Below, one piece after another: positions 1 through 6,682 of a stretch of DNA of 7,870 bases. Origin of the DNA: Pseudomonadota bacterium (GTDB lineage Bacteria; Pseudomonadota; Gammaproteobacteria; Burkholderiales; Burkholderiaceae_C). Under the pieces are notes generated by a model. The model had not been told where the DNA came from. It did not search any database and saw only the letters and a list, made by a program, of their open reading frames with translations. The stretch spans positions 1 through 7,870 of the forward strand of contig JAEWVY010000177.1 of assembly GCA_023396625.1 (NCBI GenBank), given 5' to 3'. A program made the position numbers and the translations under genes. The stretch's first letter is position 1, and every line of letters starts with the position of its first letter.

Positions 1-541
1 GGCTGGCGCAGGCCTTGAAGTCCAGGGCGCCGGGGCGCAGCCCGGGGGCCGGGCGCGGCACGTAGACCGGGCCGTACATCACGTCGACCTGGCGCGGCGC
101 CGCGATGGGGCCGCACCACGCTGACGCGCGGGCCGGGTCTTGCGCCGTGGCGGGGTCCGCGAACACGTGACCGGGCCGGGCCCAGACGCGGTCGATGCCA
201 CGCCCGTCGCTCACCAGCATTCCCAGGCGCACGGCCTGGCGTAGCCCTTCGCGCATGGACCGTGTCTCGCGGCGGCAGTCCTCGTCTTCCACGAAGATGT
301 CGATGATTTCGATCCATTCCACCGGGCGCGCCTGGCGCAGGATGTAGTCGACGGCGGCGCGCACGGCGGCGGTCATGGGCGCGGCGGCGGATGTCTTGCG
401 AACGCCTCCATCGACTGCATGGTCATCCGGTGGCTGGTGCGCGTCATGCCCTGCCTGTCGCTGCTCGCAGCCTGGCTTGGCCTGGCATAGCCCCAGCACC
501 GCGCAGGAACGGTGGCCATGGTTGCATTCGGCGGCGCTCAT
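1..541 (-). CDS. Early-operon winged-helix-like protein, C-terminus cut by window edge
   Basis: The frame is open from an ATG at 541 to the window edge (180 codons, no stop), so the protein is incomplete. The start lies in an ATGA overlap with the stop of the preceding gene and has AGGAG nine bases upstream. The N-terminus carries four cysteines (C6, C13, C19, C25) plus nearby histidines, possibly a metal site, followed by a low-complexity linker. Residues about 57-125 (AAVDYILRQ... VEWIEIIDIF ... GLRQAVRLGMLVSDG) look like a winged helix: helix, recognition helix, then a short beta wing. The tail includes PGALDFKACAS. Met56 is an alternative start at the domain boundary. It is the most distal gene visible in the leftward early operon. 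Its role is unknown; a small phage regulator is an inference from fold pattern and position only. Confidence 0.7.
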   Translation of the reverse strand, partial: MSAAECNHGHRSCAVLGLCQAKPGCEQRQAGHDAHQPPDDHAVDGGVRKTSAAAPMTAAVRAAVDYILRQARPVEWIEIIDIFVEDEDCRRETRSMREGLRQAVRLGMLVSDGRGIDRVWARPGHVFADPATAQDPARASAWCGPIAAPRQVDVMYGPVYVPRPAPGLRPGALDFKACAS

Positions 542-705
542 GCGGTGACGCTCCTGTCGCCACGCATGCCCTGGAACCAGGCGTAGTCAATGAGGGCAAA
601 GCGCAGGGCCTCGCGGCGGCCGATGCCGAAGCCGTTTTGCAGGCAGCGCGCGCGGCGGGTGATCCATCGAAGTGGCGGCCGCTGATAGTTCGGTTCCGTG
701 CTCAT
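538..705 (-). CDS. Small basic phage protein, 55 aa, unknown function
   Basis: I chose the ATG at 705 rather than the upstream TTG at 720. It overlaps the previous gene's stop as ATGA, has GGAAGG about six bases upstream, and gives MSTEPNYQRPPL. The protein is 55 residues and arginine-rich (RRARCLQ, RREALRFALIDYAW) with one probable amphipathic helix in its middle. Its end overlaps the ATG of the next gene, again as ATGA. Small proteins with a similar RREAL-type helix occur in early operons of Mu-like phages, but I cannot name a family. Existence as a gene is supported by the overlap chain and the ribosome binding site. No function is proposed. Confidence 0.65.
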   Translation of the reverse strand: MSTEPNYQRPPLRWITRRARCLQNGFGIGRREALRFALIDYAWFQGMRGDRSVTA

Positions 706-929
706 GACAAGCCCTTCCAAAAGCTGGTGGCGCGGGCGGTGGCGCGGATCTGTTGCGACACCAGCGCATCCAGTTCGTTGCGAAGCTGGGCCATGTGTTC
801 GCGATGCAGGTCACGCTCACGGTCCATGTAGGTGGCGACAAGCCGGATGCGGCGGGCCACCCAGGCTTCGCGCACCGCATGCGCCAAGCCAACGGGGCCG
901 CCGATGGCGAGCATCTTTAAAACGTTCAT
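702..929 (-). CDS. Small coiled-coil phage protein, 75 aa, unknown function
   Basis: An ATG at 929 forms an ATGA overlap with the stop of the upstream HTH gene and has AGGAG four bases before it. The longer open frame reaching 1106 is proline-rich and overlaps the upstream gene out of frame, so it was not used. The N-terminus (MNVLKMLAIGGPVGLA) is hydrophobic. Residues about 17-62 are charged and helical with heptad-like spacing (RLVATYMDRERDLHREH, AQLRNELDALV), suggesting a short coiled coil. A membrane-associated or oligomerising small protein is possible. It sits mid-way in the post-MuB block of small genes. Function is not known. Confidence 0.65.
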   Translation of the reverse strand: MNVLKMLAIGGPVGLAHAVREAWVARRIRLVATYMDRERDLHREHMAQLRNELDALVSQQIRATARATSFWKGLS

Positions 930-1372
930 GGGGTCTCCTGTGGGTCCGGGGTGCTGTGGATGGAAATGACCTTGGTGCGCGGCTTGACCACACGCGCTAC
1001 CGGTGGCGCACTGGCCGCCTTGTGGGGGCACTGGCGGCATGCCTGCCAGTGCTGCATGGCGCGCGGGCTGCCGATAGGCGGCGGGCGGTGGGCATAGAGG
1101 CGGCACTGATCGGCTGTGATGACCTGTTCCTCGCCGCCGTCCTCCTCGGTCAGGTGCGGGCAGATGTAGCGGCCAAAGGTGTGCACTACCCGGTCAGCGA
1201 TGCGGCGTGTGCTGGCGGTGCCTTTGCCGTATTCACCGCTCCCGTTGAGCACCTGGCTGAGCGCCGCAGGGCTGATGCCAAGCTGACCGGCAATCCGGGT
1301 GCGGCTTGTGCCCTGAGTTCTGGACTCGAGCAGCACGAACCACGTTTCTGATTGATAGGCGGGGGTGCTCAC
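926..1372 (-). CDS. HTH DNA-binding protein with a four-cysteine C-terminal segment
   Basis: The protein is 148 residues. The start is a GTG at 1372 in a GTGA overlap with the previous gene's stop, preceded by GGGAGG at five-base spacing. Residues about 20-45 form a Cro/CI- or LacI-like helix-turn-helix (TRIAGQLGISPAALSQVLNG), with a following YGKGTASTRRIADRV segment. The C-terminal half has C71-P, C90, and C112-x2-C115-P-H, which could bind zinc or an iron-sulfur cluster; this is inference. Such HTH-plus-cysteine proteins recur downstream of muB in Mu-like prophages from memory, without assigned role. It may regulate later phage genes, as transcription passes leftward into the middle region. 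The DNA-binding call is fairly safe; the metal site is not. Confidence 0.8.
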   Translation of the reverse strand: MSTPAYQSETWFVLLESRTQGTSRTRIAGQLGISPAALSQVLNGSGEYGKGTASTRRIADRVVHTFGRYICPHLTEEDGGEEQVITADQCRLYAHRPPPIGSPRAMQHWQACRQCPHKAASAPPVARVVKPRTKVISIHSTPDPQETP

Positions 1373-1995
1373 GTCGGCCTCCCGTCGTGATCGCCGCAGC
1401 CGGATCGCCGCTGAGCCTTTGGCGTCCAGGCTGGAGGCACCGGCCCCACGTCGCGCACCAAGACGTAGCGCTTGCAGCCGTTGGGCAGCCGCCGCGCGCT
1501 TTCCTTCACAACCCCGATCTGCGCCCAGCGGTGGAAGTAGCGCTTGGCGGTGCCTGCGGCCTTGCGCACCTCGTCATCGCGGCCCGCATCCACCAAGGTG
1601 GCTGCGGCTGTTTCGCTGTCGAGCATCCGGCGTGCGCGCAGCAGCGCCCACAGGCGAGAGATAAATGCCCCGGCCTGGATAGCGCGATTCTTGCCATGCG
1701 GTCCCTTCGGCCCGCTTTTGAGTTGACGCCCACTGCCAGCGGCCAGAATCGCGGCCGCCCCGGACTTGGTCACGGTGTAAACCCCTTGGGACTCGGCGTT
1801 GTCGGAGAGGCGCGTGGTCGCGGTGACAAAACCCATTTCCACCAGCGGCTTGGACGCGCTCCAGGCGTTGGGCTTGCCCTTGAGCTGGGGAACCCAGACC
1901 ATCAAGTCGGCCGACGTGAACGTGTCGCGCTCCCGCAAGCCGCGTGCCGCCAGGGCGGCCAGCGTGGGGCCGGTAATCCAGACATCCCTTGGCAT
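1369..1995 (-). CDS. Tandem winged-helix protein after MuB, unknown role
   Basis: The 208-residue protein starts at an ATG at 1995 immediately after the MuB stop (no gap), with a purine-rich GGGGGATCGAG upstream inside muB. Two winged-helix-like units are visible. The first spans about residues 10-85 (FTSADLMVWVPQL, then SKPLVEMGFVTATTRL and a GVYTVTKSGAAAIL wing). The second spans about 108-182 (FISRLWALLRARRMLDSE ... KRYFHRWAQIGVVKES, wing LPNGCKRYVLVRD). A basic linker (RQLKSGPKGPHGKNR) joins them. The pattern resembles MarR/ArsR-like folds but no family is recognised. Co-translation with MuB suggests a role in replication, transposition control or the early-to-middle switch. The DNA-binding call is inferred from pattern, not a hit. 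Confidence 0.75.
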   Translation of the reverse strand: MPRDVWITGPTLAALAARGLRERDTFTSADLMVWVPQLKGKPNAWSASKPLVEMGFVTATTRLSDNAESQGVYTVTKSGAAAILAAGSGRQLKSGPKGPHGKNRAIQAGAFISRLWALLRARRMLDSETAAATLVDAGRDDEVRKAAGTAKRYFHRWAQIGVVKESARRLPNGCKRYVLVRDVGPVPPAWTPKAQRRSGCGDHDGRPT

Positions 1996-2733
1996 TTACT
2001 CGATCCCCCGCCGACGGCCGAGCTGCACGCCGGTGAACTCGGTGCACAGTGGCCGGCCCTTGAGGTGCTCGGCAGTGACCGTGCTCCAGCTGTTGGCCTG
2101 GGCCCACTGCTCGATGTTGGCGATGGCATTGAGCACCAGACGCATGCGGCCATTGGCCTGGGCGAGCAGTTCGGGAAGCACCTCGTCGGCAAGGGGAACC
2201 TCGCACTTTGCGGCGACCGTGGCCTTCACGTCGGCCAGCGACAGGGGCATCAACTCGACCACCTTGGCCACGCGGCTGGCAATGTGGCCGTGGCGCGCCA
2301 CCTTCATGGGGAAGTGTTCCATGCCCACCAGGAAGCACATCGTGCCGGTCAAATCGGTGATGTCGCGGATCACTTCCAGCAAACTGGCGCTGGTGCCCAC
2401 CAGGAAGTCGGCCTCATCGACGATCAGCGGCACCATGTCCACCGCCAGCTTGCCGATGATGCGGGCCTGCACCTCCTGGTTGCGGCCCACCTTGGACAGC
2501 CCCATCTTTTCGGCCAGCTCGTCCAGCAGGGCACGCTTGGTCCATGTGACCTTGGCGCGCACGAAGACCCAGCCGCTGTCGGCCGCCCAGCGCTCGGTCA
2601 GCTCGGATTTGCCGATGCCGTAATGCCCCTTGACCAGCACCAGCCCGGCCTCGCGGGCACCGCGTCGCTCGACCAGCTTCTGCGCCTCGGCGAGGCGCTT
2701 GAAATTCTCGGTTTTGACAAATCCTTTTTTCAT
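1996..2733 (-). CDS. B: MuB-type transposition target-selection ATPase
   Basis: This 245-residue AAA+ ATPase sits directly downstream of the transposase. Walker A is GHYGIGKSE (residues 36-44), Walker B is VPLIVDEAD (101-109), and a sensor-1-like strand is CFLVGM (133-138) followed by a basic region (R147, R154) that could supply an arginine finger. In Mu, MuB binds target DNA as an ATP-dependent filament, delivers it to MuA and gives target immunity. At 245 residues it is shorter than Mu's MuB (about 312) and lacks its longer N-terminal domain, like the forms in B3-type phages. The start is an ATG at 2733 with AGAGGAAC upstream. A 69-base gap containing a hairpin separates it from muA, and the next gene abuts its stop. 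The family call is strong by motifs and position. Confidence 0.92.
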   Translation of the reverse strand: MKKGFVKTENFKRLAEAQKLVERRGAREAGLVLVKGHYGIGKSELTERWAADSGWVFVRAKVTWTKRALLDELAEKMGLSKVGRNQEVQARIIGKLAVDMVPLIVDEADFLVGTSASLLEVIRDITDLTGTMCFLVGMEHFPMKVARHGHIASRVAKVVELMPLSLADVKATVAAKCEVPLADEVLPELLAQANGRMRLVLNAIANIEQWAQANSWSTVTAEHLKGRPLCTEFTGVQLGRRRGIE

Positions 2734-2810
2734 CGTAAAGTTCCTCTGCTTGCTCGTTCATCTGTGAATTGACTCAGGCACGCCCTGTGGTGGTTGCCGC
2801 CATCACAGGG
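2734..2810 (-). repeat. Hairpin over the muA stop in the muA-muB gap
   Basis: CCCTGTG (2783-2789) and CACAGGG (2804-2810) form a perfect 7-base inverted repeat with a 14-base spacer that can pair further (TGG with CCA). One arm overlaps the last codons and the stop of the transposase gene. No U-run follows it on the minus-strand transcript, so it is not a standard intrinsic terminator. It may act in RNA stability or in setting the MuA:MuB ratio. The rest of this 69-base gap holds only the MuB ribosome binding site. Confidence 0.45.
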
Positions 2811-5025
2811 CACTCTTAAAACCGGGTTGCCCACCCTGGTCGTTCCAGCCCAATCCCCGCGCGGCGTAGTAGTCGGCCAGGCTCTCGTAGTCGCCGCTGG
2901 TCACGTACTCCCGGAGCCAGACGCGGTCTTCATCCGTCCAGTCGCCCCGGTGATCCATCAGCCACTCGTAGCGGTCGCTCGGCGCGTCGAAGAAAGGCCT
3001 GCCCGAGGTGGCTTGCGCCACGTCGTCCGCGGAGGAAGCTGTGCGCGAGGAGATGGCGCGCTCCTCCGCGTTGGGCGGCATCGCCAGTGCGACGATGCCG
3101 GGCTCCGGCAGGGAAAGGGGGGCTGAAGACGGCAGCGTGACCGGGGGCTGGAGTTCGCGCAGCGCCAGGTCGATCTGCTGCTCGCGGCGCTTGACGGCTG
3201 CCTTGACGCGCTTTTCCCGGGCCATGTCGATCACGGGCGTGGGGAAGAAGTCACGGCGGCTGGCTTCGTACCTGGCCTCGCAGACGTAGTCGCCGTCCAG
3301 CGTGTAGACCAGCACAAAGCTCGGGTCGTGAATGTCGTAGCGGACGCTCACCTCGCGGCCGTCCACATCGCGGCGCATCAGGTCCGGTGCCGCATAGGTC
3401 TGATTGAAGAAGGTCACCTGCCCGCGCCTGGCGGTGCGCAGGATGGCGGGCATGAACATCATGCGCAGCTCGAGCTGGGTGAGCCGCTCCTGCTCTTCGA
3501 GCTTGTATTCCGTGGCCCACATCTCGGCGGGCGTCATGCGCTTGCCATCGGCACGCTTGGGCAGCATGCGGTGGCGGTGCTGCTGGTTGTATTCGTGCAC
3601 AGCCGTCTCGACCGCGTCGATGAACTGCTGCCAGGTCGGCACCTTGGAGCTGAGCACCACCACCTCGCCGGTTTGCTGGGCGCGACGCACGGCGCGATGC
3701 TCCTTCTGCAGCTCGGCTGCCACCTTGCGAAAGGTGCCGCCATCGACGTCGCCGCCTTGATAGGTGGCGAATTGGCGGGCGCAGTTGATGCCCACCGTTT
3801 GCCACAGCCTCTCAATGCCCCCGTGGCCCTGCGGCTTGCCCGCGATGCCGGTGCGGTGGTCGATGCCCAGGCGGGCGCAGAAACCGTCAATCGGGCAGTC
3901 CATCTGCTTGGCGGTTTCGCCTGCGCCGTTGTCGCCGTAGAGGATGGCGGGCACGCCCCACTGGGCCACGCCATGGCGCAGGGCATCGCCCACCGCACGC
4001 ACGTTCTCCGAGAGATTCACCGACCAGCCGGTGATCATGCGGCTGCGTGCGTCGATGCACACCGTCAGCTCGGGCGCGAAGGGGGCGCCGTGGTCCGGGT
4101 GGCGCACCTTGGCTTTAAAGGTGTGGCCGTCAATCAACCACACATCGTTTGGCTTCAACGCCGAGGTGTCGCGCCACCGGAACGGTAGCCTGGCGTCTCG
4201 CTGCGCACCGGGCGCGAAGCGGGCCTTGATCAGCGCGGTATTGGCCTGGTGGCTCTTGCCGAACTTTTCCAGGGCGCGGCGCGCGCGGGCATACAGGGCC
4301 GTCCAGGTGTCGAAGTCGCGCCCGAGCTGGCGGGTCACCTCCTTGGCCGCGCCAGAGAGCTTGCGAAAGCGTGCGTCGCGGCTGTGGAACAGCCCGAGCA
4401 CGGCGGCCACGTCCTGTTCCACATCGTGCAGGGCGGGCTCCGGTGCGGGCGCTGGCAGCAGGCCCCACCAGCCGTCGGCGCGATAGATGCCGATGTACCG
4501 CTCCAGGGTGCGGCTGCTCACCTGGTCGGCGCGGGCGCGCTGGTTGGCCTTGCGGGCAGCGGCCTGCAGCTCGGCGCTGGCCTGGCCGCTGGCGAGCTGC
4601 AGGGCCACCAGGCTGCAAGAGCGCTTGATACCGTGCAGGGGCTCCAGCTCCAGCACCTGGTTGACCAGGACCATGCGCGCGTCTGCGGTGGCCTTGTCGG
4701 TGAGACTTGGTGGGCGGCGGGTGGTCTCTGGCGTGAGGGACCGGGGCGCTGGCAGCGGCTTTTCCGCCGGGGCAAAGGACACCACCGGGGCAGGGTCGAT
4801 CTGCGCCAGGACGGTGCTGGCGGCCTTGACAACCGTGCGGCCCGCGATGGCGGAACGGGTCTCTGCCGGGAGGGCCGAAGTGTCGTATTCAAGTCCGCCG
4901 CCACCTTCGCGGCCGAGACGTTGCCGGGTCGCTGCGCCGATGCGTTGCAACATGTCGCGAGCACGCCGCTCCGACGATGGCATGCCAGGCATGCCGGCGA
5001 GTTCGCGTGCGGTGAGCCAGGTCAT
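2803..5025 (-). CDS. A: MuA-type DDE transposase
   Basis: This is the transposase of the phage: it binds the prophage ends and catalyses strand cleavage and transfer for integration and replicative transposition. From the chosen ATG at 5025 it is 740 residues, longer than Mu's MuA (about 663). The N-terminus (MTWLTARELAGM ... YDTSALPAETRSAI) matches the Mu winged-helix DNA-binding domain. A second helical end-binding region follows at about 115-260. The catalytic core has D299 (VWLIDGHTFK), D365 (LYGDNGAGET) and E405 (QGHGGIERLW). A beta-barrel Mu C-terminal region is visible around residues 530-610 (GQVTFFNQTYAAPDL). The tail is probably the MuB-interaction part. The start at 5025 has GGAGG at five bases and an ATGA overlap; the TTG at 5037 is less likely. 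The call is strong. Confidence 0.95.
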   Translation of the reverse strand: MTWLTARELAGMPGMPSSERRARDMLQRIGAATRQRLGREGGGGLEYDTSALPAETRSAIAGRTVVKAASTVLAQIDPAPVVSFAPAEKPLPAPRSLTPETTRRPPSLTDKATADARMVLVNQVLELEPLHGIKRSCSLVALQLASGQASAELQAAARKANQRARADQVSSRTLERYIGIYRADGWWGLLPAPAPEPALHDVEQDVAAVLGLFHSRDARFRKLSGAAKEVTRQLGRDFDTWTALYARARRALEKFGKSHQANTALIKARFAPGAQRDARLPFRWRDTSALKPNDVWLIDGHTFKAKVRHPDHGAPFAPELTVCIDARSRMITGWSVNLSENVRAVGDALRHGVAQWGVPAILYGDNGAGETAKQMDCPIDGFCARLGIDHRTGIAGKPQGHGGIERLWQTVGINCARQFATYQGGDVDGGTFRKVAAELQKEHRAVRRAQQTGEVVVLSSKVPTWQQFIDAVETAVHEYNQQHRHRMLPKRADGKRMTPAEMWATEYKLEEQERLTQLELRMMFMPAILRTARRGQVTFFNQTYAAPDLMRRDVDGREVSVRYDIHDPSFVLVYTLDGDYVCEARYEASRRDFFPTPVIDMAREKRVKAAVKRREQQIDLALRELQPPVTLPSSAPLSLPEPGIVALAMPPNAEERAISSRTASSADDVAQATSGRPFFDAPSDRYEWLMDHRGDWTDEDRVWLREYVTSGDYESLADYYAARGLGWNDQGGQPGFKSAL

Positions 5026-5168
5026 GCGCGCCTCCAACTCTCGATCGTCGTGGCGGGGCTCGAATGCAGCGGGGTTTGGTGCCCGCCAGATGGTGCCGGG
5101 CTGCTCGGGCCATCGGGGTGGCTCTGGCGCTCTGTGGCACCGCTGGCGGGCGTAAAGAGGATGGTCAT
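5022..5168 (-). CDS. Possible 48-aa coupling ORF upstream of the transposase
   Basis: An ATG at 5168 opens a 48-codon frame (MTILFTPASGATERQ..., ending in ESWRRA) that stops in an ATGA overlap with the transposase start. It begins ten bases after the stop of the BRO gene, with GACGGGG as a weak ribosome binding site. The product is rich in Pro, Ser, Thr and His and shows no domain. It fills what would otherwise be a 153-base gap in an operon with almost no gaps. It may serve mainly to bring ribosomes to the transposase start, or be a real small protein. Support is positional only. Confidence 0.4.
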   Translation of the reverse strand: MTILFTPASGATERQSHPDGPSSPAPSGGHQTPLHSSPATTIESWRRA

Positions 5169-5178
5169 GCGCGCCCCG

Positions 5179-5802
5179 TCAATGCAGATCGCGCAAGATC
5201 AGGCTGATGGTGGCCTGCGAGCGCCCCATGTGGCGAGCAATGGCCGACTGGCTCACGCCCTGGGCTTTGAGGCTGCGCGCCAGCTTGATCTCGTCTACCG
5301 TGAGCGGTTGCGGCCGTGTCCGGCGGCGCCCCTTGATCTGCTCTTCCAGCAGCTGCACCAGCCGGGTTTGCGTGGCGTACAACTGGCGCAGCAGCGTCAG
5401 TTCATCGAACGCAAGCGGCACGGCGCCTCCAAACAGGTCGCCTTGTTGGGCGGCAGGCTGGGCGGCGCGGGCGGGCCGGGCCTTGCCCTCCAGCACATCG
5501 AGCACCCAGCGGCGGAAGCGCTTGGCGGGTGGCGTGCTAGCGAACATGCCCAGCAGATAGGCGCCACGTAGGCTAAAAATTCGTGTGCTGGATTGAAGAT
5601 TTCCCGACACCGTCAAATTGACGGTGTCGGTCATCTCCTGCGTGAACTCGTCGGCATTGCGCTTGTGGATGCGTGCGATCGCGTCGGCGCGTTCATAGCC
5701 CAGGGCGGTGGCAATCTCCGGTCCGCGCAGCCATGGCTGACCATCGCGGTCCACCACGCTGAAAACGGTGTCGTCGAAAACGAGGGGTTGGAGAGTGGTC
5801 AT
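5179..5802 (-). CDS. BRO-N antirepressor-like protein with C-terminal HTH
   Basis: The 207-residue protein has a BRO-N domain at about 1-105: WLRGPEIATALGY, DAIARIHKRNADEFT, TRIFSLRGAYLLGMF and AKRFRRWVLDVLEGK. BRO-N domains are typical of phage antirepressors. A charged helical segment at 132-158 could be a coiled coil. The C-terminus (about 166-205) holds a resolvase/recombinase-type HTH (VSQSAIARHMGRSQATISL). It sits second in the early operon between the gp16/Ner-like gene and the transposase, so a role in relieving or modulating repression is likely, though no target is shown. The ATG at 5802 has AAGGAA upstream. Codons 58-66 contain a perfect 27-base palindrome, and residues 33-68 are repeated as a fragment at the end of the zinc-ribbon gene on the other strand. 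Confidence 0.85.
   Translation of the reverse strand: MTTLQPLVFDDTVFSVVDRDGQPWLRGPEIATALGYERADAIARIHKRNADEFTQEMTDTVNLTVSGNLQSSTRIFSLRGAYLLGMFASTPPAKRFRRWVLDVLEGKARPARAAQPAAQQGDLFGGAVPLAFDELTLLRQLYATQTRLVQLLEEQIKGRRRTRPQPLTVDEIKLARSLKAQGVSQSAIARHMGRSQATISLILRDLH
5604..5630. repeat. 27-base perfect palindrome inside the BRO gene
   Basis: Arms CCGACACCGTCAA and TTGACGGTGTCGG flank one central base. On the coding (minus) strand it encodes the end of the motif TDTVNLTVSG in the BRO-N domain. The same palindrome with paired changes occurs at 7473-7499 on the plus strand, and a degenerate copy at 7356-7376. No T-run flanks it, so it is not an obvious terminator. Confidence 0.9.
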
Positions 5803-5841
5803 GCTGCGGTTCCTTGGGGGTTAAACGGTGGGAAAATGGGC

Positions 5842-6051
5842 TCAAGCCTTGGTTTTGGCGGGGGCGGGCTTGAGGCCAAGCTTCACGGCGATCTCGTGCG
5901 GAAGGCCTCGCTTGCAGGCGGTGAAGCCGTTGAGCACGCGGTACACGTCGGAGCGGCGGTAGCCGTTCTCGTCGGCCCACTGCGACACGGGGATGCCTTG
6001 ATCGGCGAAAGACGCCTTGACTTGCTGGGCCTTGGCTTGAATGGGGGTCAC
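5842..6051 (-). CDS. BcepMu gp16-family / Ner-like DNA-binding regulator
   Basis: The 69-residue protein is the first gene of the leftward early operon. Residues 19-42 (GIPVSQWADENGYRRSDVY, then RVLNG) form an HTH, followed by RGLPHEIAVKLGLK and a short basic tail. This arrangement is what I recall for the BcepMu gp16 family of phage-associated DNA-binding proteins, which occupy the place of Mu Ner. Ner-like proteins bind the divergent early control region and down-regulate early and repressor transcription. The start is a GTG at 6051, chosen because AAGGAG (6059-6064) lies seven bases upstream and no ATG fits. A 39-base gap separates it from the BRO gene. Family assignment is from pattern memory; operator binding is inferred. 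Confidence 0.85.
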   Translation of the reverse strand: MTPIQAKAQQVKASFADQGIPVSQWADENGYRRSDVYRVLNGFTACKRGLPHEIAVKLGLKPAPAKTKA

Positions 6052-6071
6052 GATGTGGCTCCTTTTTTGGG

Positions 6072-6127
6072 GATTACGTGAAGGTATTTGAAATACATGT
6101 GCGTATTCTAGTTACTCTTTTGTAATC
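6072..6127. promoter_or_regulatory. Further inverted repeats in the divergent control region
   Basis: GATTAC (6072-6077) and GTAATC (6122-6127) form a widely spaced inverted repeat framing the operator and promoter, and TTAC-N6-GTAA (6112-6125) lies inside the promoter spacer. They may be extra binding half-sites permitting looping between flanking sites. The rightward repressor promoter must also lie here, but only weak candidates are visible (TTGAAA at 6088-6093 with TACTCT at 6113-6118, spacing 19). Confidence 0.35.
6084..6096. promoter_or_regulatory. Candidate operator palindrome
   Basis: GTATTTGAAATAC is a perfect 6+1+6 palindrome centred at 6090, at or just after the predicted start of the leftward transcript. 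It is the best symmetric site in the divergent region and would suit a dimer of the CI-like repressor or of the gp16/Ner-like protein. Which one binds is not shown by sequence. Confidence 0.55.
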
Positions 6128-6132
6128 GTCAA
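6105..6132 (-). promoter_or_regulatory. Predicted leftward early promoter
   Basis: On the minus strand TTGACG (6132-6127) and TAGAAT (6110-6105) match five of six bases of each sigma-70 consensus hexamer and are separated by 16 bases. Transcription would start near 6098, ahead of the gp16-like gene and the transposase operon. The -35 box lies ten bases from the repressor ATG on the other strand, so repressor binding or opposing transcription could interfere. Confidence 0.65.
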
Positions 6133-6141
6133 GAGGTGCCC

Positions 6142-6681
6142 ATGAATTTCTTTGAAGAAGCCACGCTGCGGCTTAAGCAGCAACTAGCGGTGACGCAGGA
6201 CAAGGAAGTAGCCAGCTACTTGGGGCTGTCCCCAAGAGCGTGGGCTGGTCGAAAACAGAGCGAGAACTTCCCCGAGGTCGAGCTGTATGCCTTGGCTGCG
6301 AAGCGCCCCGACCTGAAGATCAATGTGGACTACGTGCTCACCGGTCGCATGCCGCAGGTGATGACGCCAGAGGGCCGCGACGATTTCATAGATGGAAAGC
6401 TGGCGGCTCAATCCGTCATGCTCCAGGCGCTGCTACTGGCGCACCCTCAGGCAAAAGCAGTGCACGGCATCTATATGCAGCGATTTGAGGATGTGAGGCG
6501 TCTAGCTGGTGAAACAGCGGGCGCCAGCGATCTCATTCGCGGACTAGAGGCCGGGCACGAGGAATTTCGTCTGCTGGCCGACGAAATTTCCAAGATGCAC
6601 ATCGGACAAGAAGTTGCCTCACCTGCTGCGGCGGCGAAACCAGAAGCGATGAAGACCCCGCGCACAAGGAAGGCGGCCTGA
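6142..6681 (+). CDS. CI-like phage immunity repressor
   Basis: The 179-residue protein is transcribed away from the transposase operon, as expected for a Mu-type repressor. Residues about 8-40 form an HTH (LRLKQQLAVTQDKEVASYLGLS), followed by the FPEVELYALAAKRPDLKINV segment and DYVLTGRMP, a layout typical of the phage CI-repressor HTH domain family. The C-terminal part (about 85-155) is helical and charged, probably for multimerisation; I see no LexA-type peptidase Ser/Lys pair, so RecA cleavage is not suggested. The ATG at 6142 is chosen because AAGAGG lies five bases upstream, rather than the GTG at 6136. The tail is Ala/Lys/Arg-rich, recalling flexible, protease-sensitive repressor tails. 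It would bind the adjacent region to maintain lysogeny. Confidence 0.85.
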   Translation: MNFFEEATLRLKQQLAVTQDKEVASYLGLSPRAWAGRKQSENFPEVELYALAAKRPDLKINVDYVLTGRMPQVMTPEGRDDFIDGKLAAQSVMLQALLLAHPQAKAVHGIYMQRFEDVRRLAGETAGASDLIRGLEAGHEEFRLLADEISKMHIGQEVASPAAAAKPEAMKTPRTRKAA

Positions 6682-6682
6682 C

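Noticed and set aside
1306..2772. 488-codon plus-strand open frame
   Set aside because: It lies antisense to muB and the winged-helix gene, both with clear motifs or coupled starts; long antisense frames are common at this GC content and its product is His/Gly/Leu-rich without domains.
4979..4995. Tandem GGCATGCC-A-GGCATGCC
   Set aside because: Encodes a simple Met-Pro-Gly-Met-Pro stretch in the transposase N-terminus; no further copies or context to suggest a site.
4249..5571. 440-codon plus-strand open frame
   Set aside because: Antisense to the transposase and BRO genes, low-complexity product, no ribosome binding logic.
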